A stretch of 6,366 nt of DNA from Phycisphaeraceae bacterium. Lineage in GTDB: Bacteria > Planctomycetota > Phycisphaerae > Phycisphaerales > Phycisphaeraceae. Position 1 is the first letter of the stretch. Every line of letters starts with the position of its first letter. Position numbers and translations under genes: made by a program. This document shows positions 1 to 5,534 of this stretch, piece by piece. A model generated the notes under the pieces. That model worked only from the letters and a program-made list of their open reading frames with translations. It did no database searches and had not been told where the DNA came from. The stretch is taken from contig JANQKH010000306.1 in the NCBI GenBank assembly GCA_028281215.1, forward strand, positions 1 to 6,366. The letters are read 5' to 3'.

Positions 1-779
1 CCACCGGCAACCAGGGCAACCGTTTCTTCATCGTTCATCGCCATGCGACCGAAGGTTTCGCGAATATCTTTTGCTGAGGCCACTGGGTCTGGATTGCCGT
101 TCGGGCCTTCCGGATTCACGTAAATCAAACCCATCTGCACAGCGCCGAGCGGTTTTTTCAGATCCCGGTCACCGCTGTAACGCTCGTCACCCAGCCATTC
201 GCTTTCCGTGCCCCAGTTGATATCGGTTTCCGGTTCCCACACATCCGCGCGACCGCCGGCGAAACCGAACATCTTCAAGCCCATCGATTCGATCGCAACG
301 TTGCCACTGAGGATGATGAGGTCCGCCCACGAAAGTTTGCGGCCGTATTTTTTCTTGACCGGCCAGAGCAACCGACGCGCCTTGTCGAGGCTGACGTTGT
401 CAGGCCAACTATTGAGCGGCGCGAAACGAATCGTGCCTGACCCACCGCCACCGCGGCCATCGTGAATGCGATACGTGCCGGCGCTGTGCCACGCGAGGCG
501 AATCATCAGCGGCCCATAGTGTCCGTAATCCGCCGGCCACCAGTCCTGTGACGTGGTCAACACTTCCGCGAGGTCTTGCTTGACTGCGGCAAGATCGAGG
601 CTTTTGAACTCCTCCGCGTAGTTGAATCCATCGCCCATCGGGTCGGACAGTGACGAATTCTGGTGGAGAATCTGCAGATTCAACTGGTTCGGCCACCAGT
701 CACGGTTGGAAAGGCTGCCGTTGGCGGTGTTTCGGTGGGCAGCGGGACTCATCACGGGACATTGAGCTTCGGTGGTCAT
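1..779 (-). CDS. katG: Catalase-peroxidase KatG, N-terminal 259 residues (cut by window edge)
   Basis: Bifunctional heme enzyme that removes hydrogen peroxide by catalase and peroxidase activity. The reading frame is open from the ATG at 779 to the window edge, giving 259 of the usual 720-750 residues. The family signature is clear: distal heme residues Arg94, Trp97 and His98 lie in MIRLAWHSAGTYR, followed by RFAPLNSWPDN at about 118-128. Tyr220 (GLIYVNPEGPNG) and Met246 (RMAMND) sit at the spacing expected for the Trp-Tyr-Met covalent adduct that gives KatG its catalase activity. The proximal heme His would lie just beyond the edge. The start is supported by a GGAGG Shine-Dalgarno at 785-789, five bases from the ATG, and by the N-terminus MTTEAQCPVM, typical of cytoplasmic KatG without a signal peptide. 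One small oddity is Thr-Ile before RFAPLNSW, where Gln-Gln or similar is usual. Identification is very secure. Confidence 0.97.
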   Translation of the reverse strand, partial: MTTEAQCPVMSPAAHRNTANGSLSNRDWWPNQLNLQILHQNSSLSDPMGDGFNYAEEFKSLDLAAVKQDLAEVLTTSQDWWPADYGHYGPLMIRLAWHSAGTYRIHDGRGGGGSGTIRFAPLNSWPDNVSLDKARRLLWPVKKKYGRKLSWADLIILSGNVAIESMGLKMFGFAGGRADVWEPETDINWGTESEWLGDERYSGDRDLKKPLGAVQMGLIYVNPEGPNGNPDPVASAKDIRETFGRMAMNDEETVALVAG

Positions 780-813
780 GGGGGCCTCCAAGAGAAATTC
801 ACAGAATGCCCTT

Positions 814-842
814 TTTATAGGGTGCGTACCCACGATCAGCAA
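814..842 (-). promoter_or_regulatory. Candidate sigma70-type promoter of katG
   Basis: Read on the minus strand, TTGCTG (837-842) is followed after exactly 17 bases by TATAAA (814-819). This predicts transcription starting near 807 and a leader of under 30 bases before the katG ATG. The -10 box is close to consensus but the -35 matches only TTG well. Two short inverted repeats overlap it: CCCT...AGGG around the -10 box (809-822) and GGGT-N4-ACCC between the boxes (820-831). These could be an operator, but I do not recognise an OxyR, PerR or Fur box. Confidence 0.45.
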
Positions 843-919
843 GCCGCTCCTTCAAAGAACCTGGAATGACTGCGATAGCGCGACGCGATAATGAAGACCA
901 TCCGCTTGCTTAGCGCGAA

Positions 920-935
920 ATGGCAAAAGTGCCAT
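920..935 (-). terminator. Weak hairpin downstream of the propeller gene
   Basis: ATGGCA and TGCCAT form a perfect 6-bp stem around a 4-base loop, 36 bases past the stop codon of the propeller gene at 971. The bases after it on the minus strand are only TTCG, so there is no proper U tract. It may end that transcript inefficiently or be chance. Confidence 0.25.
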
Positions 936-970
936 CCTCTTCCGATCAATATGACTTTTGACACACACGC

Positions 971-1990
971 TTACGGCTTGACGCGCACGAGTTTCATGAT
1001 GCGGCCGGAGACATTCCAGTCCTGCACGTAGAGATTGCCGTGCTTGTCCCAGTACGAACCATGTGTGCCGCTGAAGGCGCCTTCAACCCACTGGGATTGC
1101 GGAATGTTGTAGCTTCGACCTTTGCCCGGATTGGGGTTCTTGCCGAGCACCGCGACAATCTTGTTGTCCTTACCCAGAATGGTCAGCCAGCCGAGCAGGT
1201 CGGGCACGGCCACGTAATCGCCTTGAACGGCGGCGGAAGTGGGCATGCCCAAGCCGGTGATGACTTCACCGATGAATTTGCCGTCGAGACTGTAATGAAC
1301 AAGCCGACCTTTGGGTTTGTGATTACGATCGCAAACCAACAGGCGAGGCGGATCGTATCGCGTGTCCAACGTCATGCCATGCGCGGTGTTGAATTGTTTG
1401 AGACCATTACCCCGTTCACCGAAGTGCATGAGGTATTTGCCGGTCTTGTCGAACTTGAAAATCTGGTTGGTGGCGTAACCGTTGGAGAGAAAGATATCGC
1501 CGCTGGGCGCGACGGTGATCGCCGTGGGTTTGAAGGGGAACGCTTTGCCTTCCGGCGTGAGACCCGACGCTTTGGGATAGGGTAATCGCAGGACGATCTT
1601 GCCGTTCTTGGTGTTGAACTTGATGCCCTCGGCGTTGGCGTTTCGGGCGCCGTAGATAAATTCATTCTCACCTTCCGCGCGGATTTCCATGTCATGCAGG
1701 TTTGAGTAATCCTTGCCGAGAAACTCCTGAACAACCTTCCCGTCCGGCGTGAAGACAACAACGCCTTTGCCGGCACTGGTATAGATACGCCCGGCCTTGT
1801 CGATGACCACCGCCCCATGTGTCGGACCCAGCGCCGACTTGCCGTTGGGCAGCAAACCCCAACCGGGCACCGTATCGAATGTCATCACGTCTTTGCCCAT
1901 TCTCACCGGTTTCACCGCGTCGGCTGCATCAACCGCTTGAACCAGGCAGACTGCAAAAACGACGGCAAACGTGGTGAGACAACGAATCAT
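971..1990 (-). CDS. Secreted NHL-repeat beta-propeller, PAL-like (peptidyl-alpha-hydroxyglycine alpha-amidating lyase family)
   Basis: This 339-residue protein has a Sec signal peptide (hydrophobic stretch about 5-20, likely cleaved after VDA at 20-22), then a six-bladed propeller of NHL repeats. The best blades are near 154-200 and 204-250. Aligned by eye with vertebrate PAL, the zinc-ligand positions match His99 (LHDMEI), His204 (AHGMTLD) and His310 (THGSYWD). The catalytic Tyr matches Tyr172 in LSNGYATNQIFKFDKTGKYL, and the Arg in the DRxxGR motif matches Arg222 in VCDRNHKPKGRL. The PAL Arg of the first blade is not evident; the region reads YTSAGKG. PAL releases glyoxylate from hydroxyglycine-extended peptides. 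Planctomycetes have many such homologues of unproven substrate, so lyase activity is inference only. An AAGGAG Shine-Dalgarno at 1999-2004, eight bases from the ATG, supports the start. It lies 67 bases downstream of the lipoprotein gene and could be co-transcribed with it. Confidence 0.88.
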   Translation of the reverse strand: MIRCLTTFAVVFAVCLVQAVDAADAVKPVRMGKDVMTFDTVPGWGLLPNGKSALGPTHGAVVIDKAGRIYTSAGKGVVVFTPDGKVVQEFLGKDYSNLHDMEIRAEGENEFIYGARNANAEGIKFNTKNGKIVLRLPYPKASGLTPEGKAFPFKPTAITVAPSGDIFLSNGYATNQIFKFDKTGKYLMHFGERGNGLKQFNTAHGMTLDTRYDPPRLLVCDRNHKPKGRLVHYSLDGKFIGEVITGLGMPTSAAVQGDYVAVPDLLGWLTILGKDNKIVAVLGKNPNPGKGRSYNIPQSQWVEGAFSGTHGSYWDKHGNLYVQDWNVSGRIMKLVRVKP

Positions 1991-2057
1991 GATGCAAACT
2001 CCTTGGCACGGGCTTAATATTCAAACGAGAAAGAAAGGGGGATTGTACCGCACGGCA

Positions 2058-2675
2058 TCATTTGCCATCAGCAGCCGGCGGAATCCGAACCGGACCGGTC
2101 AAACGCAACGACTCGACAAACCGCTTACGATGGCCGTGCCACAGGTCAGTCGCGGGGATGTTCACGGTCAGTTGCAGCATTTGATCACCGACGACGAACC
2201 ACAATTCCTGGCGGTATTCCTTTTTCAGATCCTGAAAGCCGGAGCCGAATCCCTGATGTCCGTCAACGACAACATCGAGGTTATCCGGCTTGATGCCGCC
2301 CTCCAAGGGCAACGAATTGAATGCTGAGACAAAGCTGTCACGCAAGGTGACACCCTCCGGCGGCGTCAGGTCGTCCGCGGCCTTGTAAATCTGAATACTC
2401 AAATATGTGAATCCCTCGCCATACCAACTGACCGCGGCGAGTTGATCGCCCGTGGCCCGCGTCTCAAATGAATCGTTGGGGAACGCGACGCTGAATGTCC
2501 CGTCTGGTGAATCGAAGGTGACCCATTCGGTATGGGGTTTCACTTCGGTGTTGGAACCGCCGCCACAACCAATTGCGACAAACAGGAACATTGTCAAACA
2601 ACCGGTGGCAACCGCAATCATTTTCCGATCGCGCACAACAGCAAAACTGGTTTGCGGACGAATCTTCCGGTTCAT
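2058..2675 (-). CDS. Small lipoprotein with PsbP-like sequence pattern, function unknown
   Basis: A 205-residue protein. The N-terminus has basic residues (RDRK at 15-18), a hydrophobic run (19-36) and a lipobox-like VAIGC with Cys37, followed by a Gly/Ser spacer. It is therefore probably a membrane-anchored lipoprotein outside the cytoplasm. The Ala at -3 makes the lipobox somewhat weak. The mature part starts WVTFDSPDGTFSVAFP and ends with a strand and helix rich in aromatic and basic residues, followed by SLRLTG. This layout (FxSPDGxFSVxFP near the start, an ELWFVVGDQMLQLTV strand late, F(V)ESLRLT at the end) resembles small PsbP/Mog1-like domains. That is a pattern resemblance, not an assignment. 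The frame stays open upstream to an ATG at 2867, but the ATG at 2675 has a good GGGAG site and gives a proper signal sequence. No catalytic residues are evident. Confidence 0.82.
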   Translation of the reverse strand: MNRKIRPQTSFAVVRDRKMIAVATGCLTMFLFVAIGCGGGSNTEVKPHTEWVTFDSPDGTFSVAFPNDSFETRATGDQLAAVSWYGEGFTYLSIQIYKAADDLTPPEGVTLRDSFVSAFNSLPLEGGIKPDNLDVVVDGHQGFGSGFQDLKKEYRQELWFVVGDQMLQLTVNIPATDLWHGHRKRFVESLRLTGPVRIPPAADGK

Positions 2676-2682
2676 TCTGTTA

Positions 2683-2687
2683 CTCCC
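2683..2687 (-). promoter_or_regulatory. Ribosome binding site deciding the lipoprotein start
   Basis: GGGAG on the minus strand lies seven bases before the ATG at 2675. The longer in-frame start at 2867 would add 64 residues ahead of the lipoprotein signal, which would block export, so this site decides the start. Confidence 0.65.
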
Positions 2688-2778
2688 GACATTGATGACA
2701 AGGTGTTGAGCAACGGTGTGACGCTGCCGGCCCGGCGTTACTTGTTGGTTTTCTTCGCCACATGATAAACAAAGACAC

Positions 2779-2791
2779 CACCCCGTGGGTG
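2779..2791 (-). terminator. Possible terminator between the PEP-CTERM and lipoprotein genes
   Basis: On the minus strand CACCC and GGGTG form a perfect 5-bp GC-rich stem around ACG, followed by GTGTCTTTGTTT, a loose T-rich run. It lies about 100 bases past the stop codon of the PEP-CTERM gene and about 100 bases before the lipoprotein start. The stem is short and the T run is interrupted, so this is tentative. Confidence 0.3.
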
Positions 2792-2888
2792 AAACGACAT
2801 GCTGAACACTCGCACAACTGCATCGGAGAACGGCCGATCGATCAGTTGGTATGTTTAGCTTGCTCAATCAGCACCCAGTTCAGGGCAA

Positions 2889-3530
2889 TCATTGGATCAA
2901 AGACCGGCGTCTGCGAATGAGAGTCACCATCCCCATCAGTCCGAGCATCGCTGTCGCTGGCTCCGGCACCACGATTTGAATGGTCATGCCTTGCAAGCCG
3001 AACTCTGCGCCGGGGGCGATGGTCTCAAACAGCACGGGTGTGCCTGCTTCGACATAGATGGGCACGGCCGGCGTGAACACGTCCGTCGTGCCGTTGAAAC
3101 CGGCAACACTGGTAAACAGGTCAATGGTGAAAGCGCCGGCGGTGACACGACCGACTTCCGTGCCGACGAGGCCTTGCAGGTCGATTTCGAGGATCTGAAT
3201 GTCCTGATCGAAGCCGATGGCAAGCGTCTCAGCGGCGTCGAACTGGATGTCGTCGGGGATGTCCACGAAGCCGGGGAAGTTGGTAGAGTCAACGCCGAAG
3301 GAATCGGCGTTGGCGAGCAGGCCGTCACTATTAAGGTTGGTGCCGGTTGGCGTGGCGGTGACCATAAGCGAGCCGACCACGAACGGCGCACCGGTTTCAA
3401 GCGTTTCGCCAGCCGTGCCGTCGCTTGGACCGGCGGGCGATGGATCACGAAAGTCGAGCACCAACGCGGCGGACGCATGGGCTGCGAGGATCATCGAAAG
3501 GGCGATTGCGACTGCCAGCGAACGTGTCAT
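2889..3530 (-). CDS. PEP-CTERM sorting-domain exported protein, function unknown
   Basis: A 213-residue exported protein. It has a Sec signal peptide (MTRSLAVAIALSMILAAHASA, cleaved near residue 21), then a beta-rich acidic domain with few charged basic residues (about 22-185). The C-terminus is a classic PEP-CTERM tail: VPEP (Pro-Glu-Pro at 189-191), a hydrophobic segment (193-205), then RRRR (206-209). In PEP-CTERM systems such tails are recognised by exosortase, which removes the anchor and links the protein to the cell-surface or extracellular matrix. No exosortase gene is in the window. The middle domain, with VDIPDDIQFD and LEIDLQGLVG, is typical of planctomycete PEP-CTERM proteins and I cannot assign a ligand. 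The start at 3530 is chosen over the upstream in-frame 3566 because AAGGAG lies at 3538-3543 and the signal peptide begins there. Confidence 0.9.
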   Translation of the reverse strand: MTRSLAVAIALSMILAAHASAALVLDFRDPSPAGPSDGTAGETLETGAPFVVGSLMVTATPTGTNLNSDGLLANADSFGVDSTNFPGFVDIPDDIQFDAAETLAIGFDQDIQILEIDLQGLVGTEVGRVTAGAFTIDLFTSVAGFNGTTDVFTPAVPIYVEAGTPVLFETIAPGAEFGLQGMTIQIVVPEPATAMLGLMGMVTLIRRRRSLIQ

Positions 3531-3537
3531 GGAAACT

Positions 3538-3543
3538 CTCCTT
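3538..3543 (-). promoter_or_regulatory. Ribosome binding site deciding the PEP-CTERM gene start
   Basis: AAGGAG on the minus strand, seven bases before the ATG at 3530. The alternative start at 3566 would lie inside the palindrome at 3551-3574 and would place charged residues before the signal peptide. Confidence 0.75.
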
Positions 3544-3550
3544 CGCAAAC

Positions 3551-3574
3551 GACCATCCGTGATCACGCATGGTC
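3551..3574. promoter_or_regulatory. 24-bp near-perfect palindrome upstream of the PEP-CTERM gene (candidate operator or leader hairpin)
   Basis: GACCAT at one end pairs with ATGGTC at the other, and the centre CGTGATCACG is a perfect 10-bp palindrome. Only one pair of twelve (C against C, positions 7 and 18) mismatches. It ends seven bases upstream of the Shine-Dalgarno and lies just downstream of a candidate promoter. It could be an operator for a dimeric regulator or a hairpin in the 5' leader. I do not recognise the regulator. Confidence 0.5.
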
Positions 3575-3587
3575 ATACGTGCGAATC

Positions 3588-3616
3588 AGATTACCCATTT
3601 TGGATTGCGGCTTCAA
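3588..3616 (-). promoter_or_regulatory. Candidate promoter of the PEP-CTERM gene
   Basis: On the minus strand TTGAAG (3611-3616) is followed after 17 bases by TAATCT (3588-3593). The -35 matches consensus at four positions and the -10 at three. Transcription would begin near 3581, so the palindrome at 3551-3574 would fall in the transcribed leader. Confidence 0.35.
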
Positions 3617-3686
3617 GGGAGAGGCGAGCCAAGGCGATGGCTGTTATTCATATCGGATCGCTCGTTTCAATAACTCACATGTGGCG

Positions 3687-4604
3687 TCACGATTCGATGA
3701 GCAGTCGCAAGAGCATATCGGTCAGCGGCAAACCGGAACGTTCTTCAAAGCCGAGAAACATCGGGCTGGGATTGGCCTCAAAGTAGAAATATCGCCCGTC
3801 CGGTGTACGCCGCAAGTCGATGCCGGTCCAGATCAGATGAAGTGATCGGGCGATACGAACGCATGCTTCAGTGACTTCTGCGGGCAGACGGACGGGGATA
3901 ATGCACGGGTCGTTGTCATCGCGAAAGTCGAGGTGATTGGTCTGAATCTCACACGCTTCGACTTGTTCATCAGCGACAAAGACGCGGATATCCGTGCCTA
4001 CGATGCGCTGCTGGATGGTCACCGGTGCGAAGCGCAGGTTGTCCATGTGTTCGTCGGTCAAGTGCTCAGCGTGTAGCGGCTGGGTGTGCGCGCCGCCCTG
4101 CACAGGTTTGAAGATACAGTCATCATGGTCCGCCACAAACTGTCGAATGGCTTGTGGGTCGTTCGACCAGAGCGTTCGCGGTACGGCAAGCGAAGCCGGC
4201 AGTTCCAGCGCGGCGACCTGTTGCAGCGCGGCGGGCTTGGTCTGATGCAACCGATACGCGTCAAAGCCGTTTACCCATCGGCAGGGCAGCCGGAGGAACA
4301 TCGACTCAACCAACGACCGGGCATCATTCGTAGCAATGAAGGCTTGGTCGGCATTGGGGAGTGTGGTCGCCGCCACGCCGGTGTATTGCCGCCAATACAC
4401 GCTGGTGATTTGCGACATGGGCAGTTCAATGTGGTCCGTGATGGTGATGCTACCGTCGCCTTGCACATCGCACGACAGACGTAGGTCAACGGGAAAGCGC
4501 GCGGTGTCGGCGAAGTGACCAGCACAGCCTTCGGCTTCCAGCGCGGCGTGGATGTGCCGGGCGTGCTGGTCTTCGGGATCGGCGAGGATCAGAACGTGGG
4601 ACAC
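3687..4604 (-). CDS. ATP-grasp ligase of the MvdD/graspetide macrocyclase family
   Basis: A 305-residue cytoplasmic ATP-grasp enzyme. Graspetide ligases phosphorylate Glu or Asp side chains of a precursor peptide and join them to Thr, Ser or Lys side chains as esters or amides. The N-terminal pre-ATP-grasp domain begins VLILADPEDQHARHIHAAL and continues with TARFPVDL and VYWRQYTG. The middle holds the family pattern WVNGFDAYRLHQTKPAALQQ (110-129), then LAVPRTLWSNDP (139-150) and the nucleotide-binding lysine region IFKPVQGG (Lys166). The C-terminal part has TDIRVFV (204-210), TGIDLRRTPDGRYFYFEANP (260-279) with likely metal ligands Asp263, Glu276 and Asn278, and a final SGLPLTDMLLRLL. Length and order fit MvdD-like proteins. 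It begins with GTG in the same frame as the precursor, 12 bases after its stop codon. No well-spaced Shine-Dalgarno is present (GGAAGG is 16 bases away), which suggests translational coupling. The precursor is its likely substrate. Confidence 0.92.
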   Translation of the reverse strand: MSHVLILADPEDQHARHIHAALEAEGCAGHFADTARFPVDLRLSCDVQGDGSITITDHIELPMSQITSVYWRQYTGVAATTLPNADQAFIATNDARSLVESMFLRLPCRWVNGFDAYRLHQTKPAALQQVAALELPASLAVPRTLWSNDPQAIRQFVADHDDCIFKPVQGGAHTQPLHAEHLTDEHMDNLRFAPVTIQQRIVGTDIRVFVADEQVEACEIQTNHLDFRDDNDPCIIPVRLPAEVTEACVRIARSLHLIWTGIDLRRTPDGRYFYFEANPSPMFLGFEERSGLPLTDMLLRLLIES

Positions 4605-4616
4605 GGATGCACTATG

Positions 4617-5522
4617 TCAACCTTCCTCGCCGACCGCAAGCGTGGTGATGCGGCCGGGCGGCCGACCGGGTGCGGGTTTGACCGGCGGCATCTTCTTCAG
4701 TTCGTCGGCCGCTTTCTTGCCTGTTTCGGTGTCGCCGTAGGAACGGACGATGATTTGCAGGAGCCGCTGTTTGTCGGCAGGCTTTTTGGCTTTGGCGACC
4801 GAGGCGTAAATCTGTCGCGCGGACGCTTCACGCCAGGCTGCTTTGTAGCCTTTCTTCTCACGCAACTTCTTGTGATACGTGACCGCCTGCTTGCGAGCAT
4901 CGACGGTATAGAGCCGTTCAACGATTCGCACCTTTTCAACGGCGGTCAGTATGTCTTCCTTCTTGACGGCGGCTTTCGCTTCGTCGAGGACGGACAACGC
5001 CTTTTTGTTCAGCGCGGCTTTGGCGTCGGCGATGGGCTTGGCGTGCTTGGCTTTTTCCGGATGGTGCACCATCTGCGTCAGCGTCGTGTTGGCGTGCAAC
5101 AGTTCATCTTTTGTCATCTGTGCATCGAACTCTTTCTTGAGCGCCTCGAACTTCGGCGGGGCAGGTCGTCTGCCGCCTTCTTCGCCAACGGCCTTGGTGG
5201 TAACACGACCGCCTTCCTCACCAATCGCCTGTGTGGTAATGCGGCCGCCTTCTTCACCGACTGCACCGGTGGTCGCACGCGGGCCGCCTTCCTCGCCAAG
5301 CCGACGAGTCGAAGGCTTGGGCGGTTGCGGTTTCGGGGTATTGTCCTTTGGGGGGTTGGACGACGAGCCACCGTCGGCATCGCTTGCCGCTTCGGTGATC
5401 GCGGACAACCCAATCACGGTCGCTCCGGCAGTGACGGTCTGCCTGATCATCCGCCTTCGTGTGGTGGTTTCGTCGGAACCGGCGGCAGGGTTGGGAAGAA
5501 TCACTTCAAAGGGGTGTTTCAT
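4617..5522 (-). CDS. Large graspetide (plesiocin-like) precursor with five TTxxxxEE cores and a helical domain
   Basis: A 301-residue protein, the probable substrate of the ATP-grasp ligase encoded 12 bases downstream. In order: an N-terminal tract MKHPFEVILPNP; a Tat-like signal TRRRMIR (21-27) with hydrophobic segment 28-42 and possible cleavage near 45-46; a Pro-rich linker (56-70); four core repeats at 71-78 STRRLGEE, 84-91 TTGAVGEE, 96-103 TTQAIGEE and 108-115 TTKAVGEE, separated by GGR-type spacers; a Lys/Ala/Glu-rich helical domain (about 124-278); a second Pro-rich linker (279-290); and a fifth core TTLAVGEE (293-300) before the final Gly. TTxxxxEE is the known consensus of plesiocin, where two Thr-Glu ester links per core make hairpin-like bicycles that inhibit proteases. 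Plesiocin-type precursors are usually much smaller, so the helical domain and the terminal core are unusual. Start 5522 has AAGGA at 5530-5534; the frame extends to 5567. The graspetide reading is strong; biological role is inference. Confidence 0.85.
   Translation of the reverse strand: MKHPFEVILPNPAAGSDETTTRRRMIRQTVTAGATVIGLSAITEAASDADGGSSSNPPKDNTPKPQPPKPSTRRLGEEGGPRATTGAVGEEGGRITTQAIGEEGGRVTTKAVGEEGGRRPAPPKFEALKKEFDAQMTKDELLHANTTLTQMVHHPEKAKHAKPIADAKAALNKKALSVLDEAKAAVKKEDILTAVEKVRIVERLYTVDARKQAVTYHKKLREKKGYKAAWREASARQIYASVAKAKKPADKQRLLQIIVRSYGDTETGKKAADELKKMPPVKPAPGRPPGRITTLAVGEEG
4623..4646 (-). repeat. Fifth, C-terminal core repeat (TTLAVGEE)
   Basis: This encodes residues 293-300 of the precursor. 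With the preceding GRI it matches the third copy (GRITTQAIGEEG) closely, though about 570 bases separate it from the array. Only one Gly follows before the stop codon. Confidence 0.85.
5178..5312 (-). repeat. Array of four core repeats in the precursor gene
   Basis: Four copies of a nine-residue unit [ST]T-x-[AR]-[VIL]-G-E-E-G are encoded at 5289-5312, 5250-5273, 5214-5237 and 5178-5201. The last three are spaced 36 bases apart and the first 39. Codons differ between copies (for example GAA GAA against GAG GAA, and GTT, GTC or ATT in the fifth position), so the unit is kept at protein level rather than as a recent DNA duplication. Confidence 0.88.
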
Positions 5523-5529
5523 GACTTGG

Positions 5530-5534
5530 TCCTT
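5530..5534 (-). promoter_or_regulatory. Ribosome binding site deciding the graspetide precursor start
   Basis: AAGGA on the minus strand, seven bases before the ATG at 5522. The in-frame upstream ATG at 5567 would add 15 residues and I see no comparably good site before it. Confidence 0.6.

Noticed and set aside
1040..1585. A 181-residue plus-strand open frame inside the propeller gene
   Set aside because: Antisense shadow of a well-supported NHL propeller.
3643..3674. GTTATT...AATAAC inverted repeat downstream of the ligase gene
   Set aside because: The loop is 20 bases, the stem is AT-rich and no T run follows, so it does not make a credible terminator.
2892..3845. A 317-residue plus-strand open frame
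   Set aside because: It spans the antisense of the PEP-CTERM gene, its promoter region and the end of the ligase gene. The minus-strand genes have proper signals and family motifs.
5060..5090. Possible sixth core at precursor residues 146-153 (TTLTQMVH)
   Set aside because: It has the Thr pair but lacks the Glu-Glu acceptors and the Gly before them, and it lies in the helical domain.
5178..5312. CRISPR-like array because of the 36-base period
   Set aside because: The repeats are in-frame protein repeats with synonymous changes and have no unique spacers of constant length.
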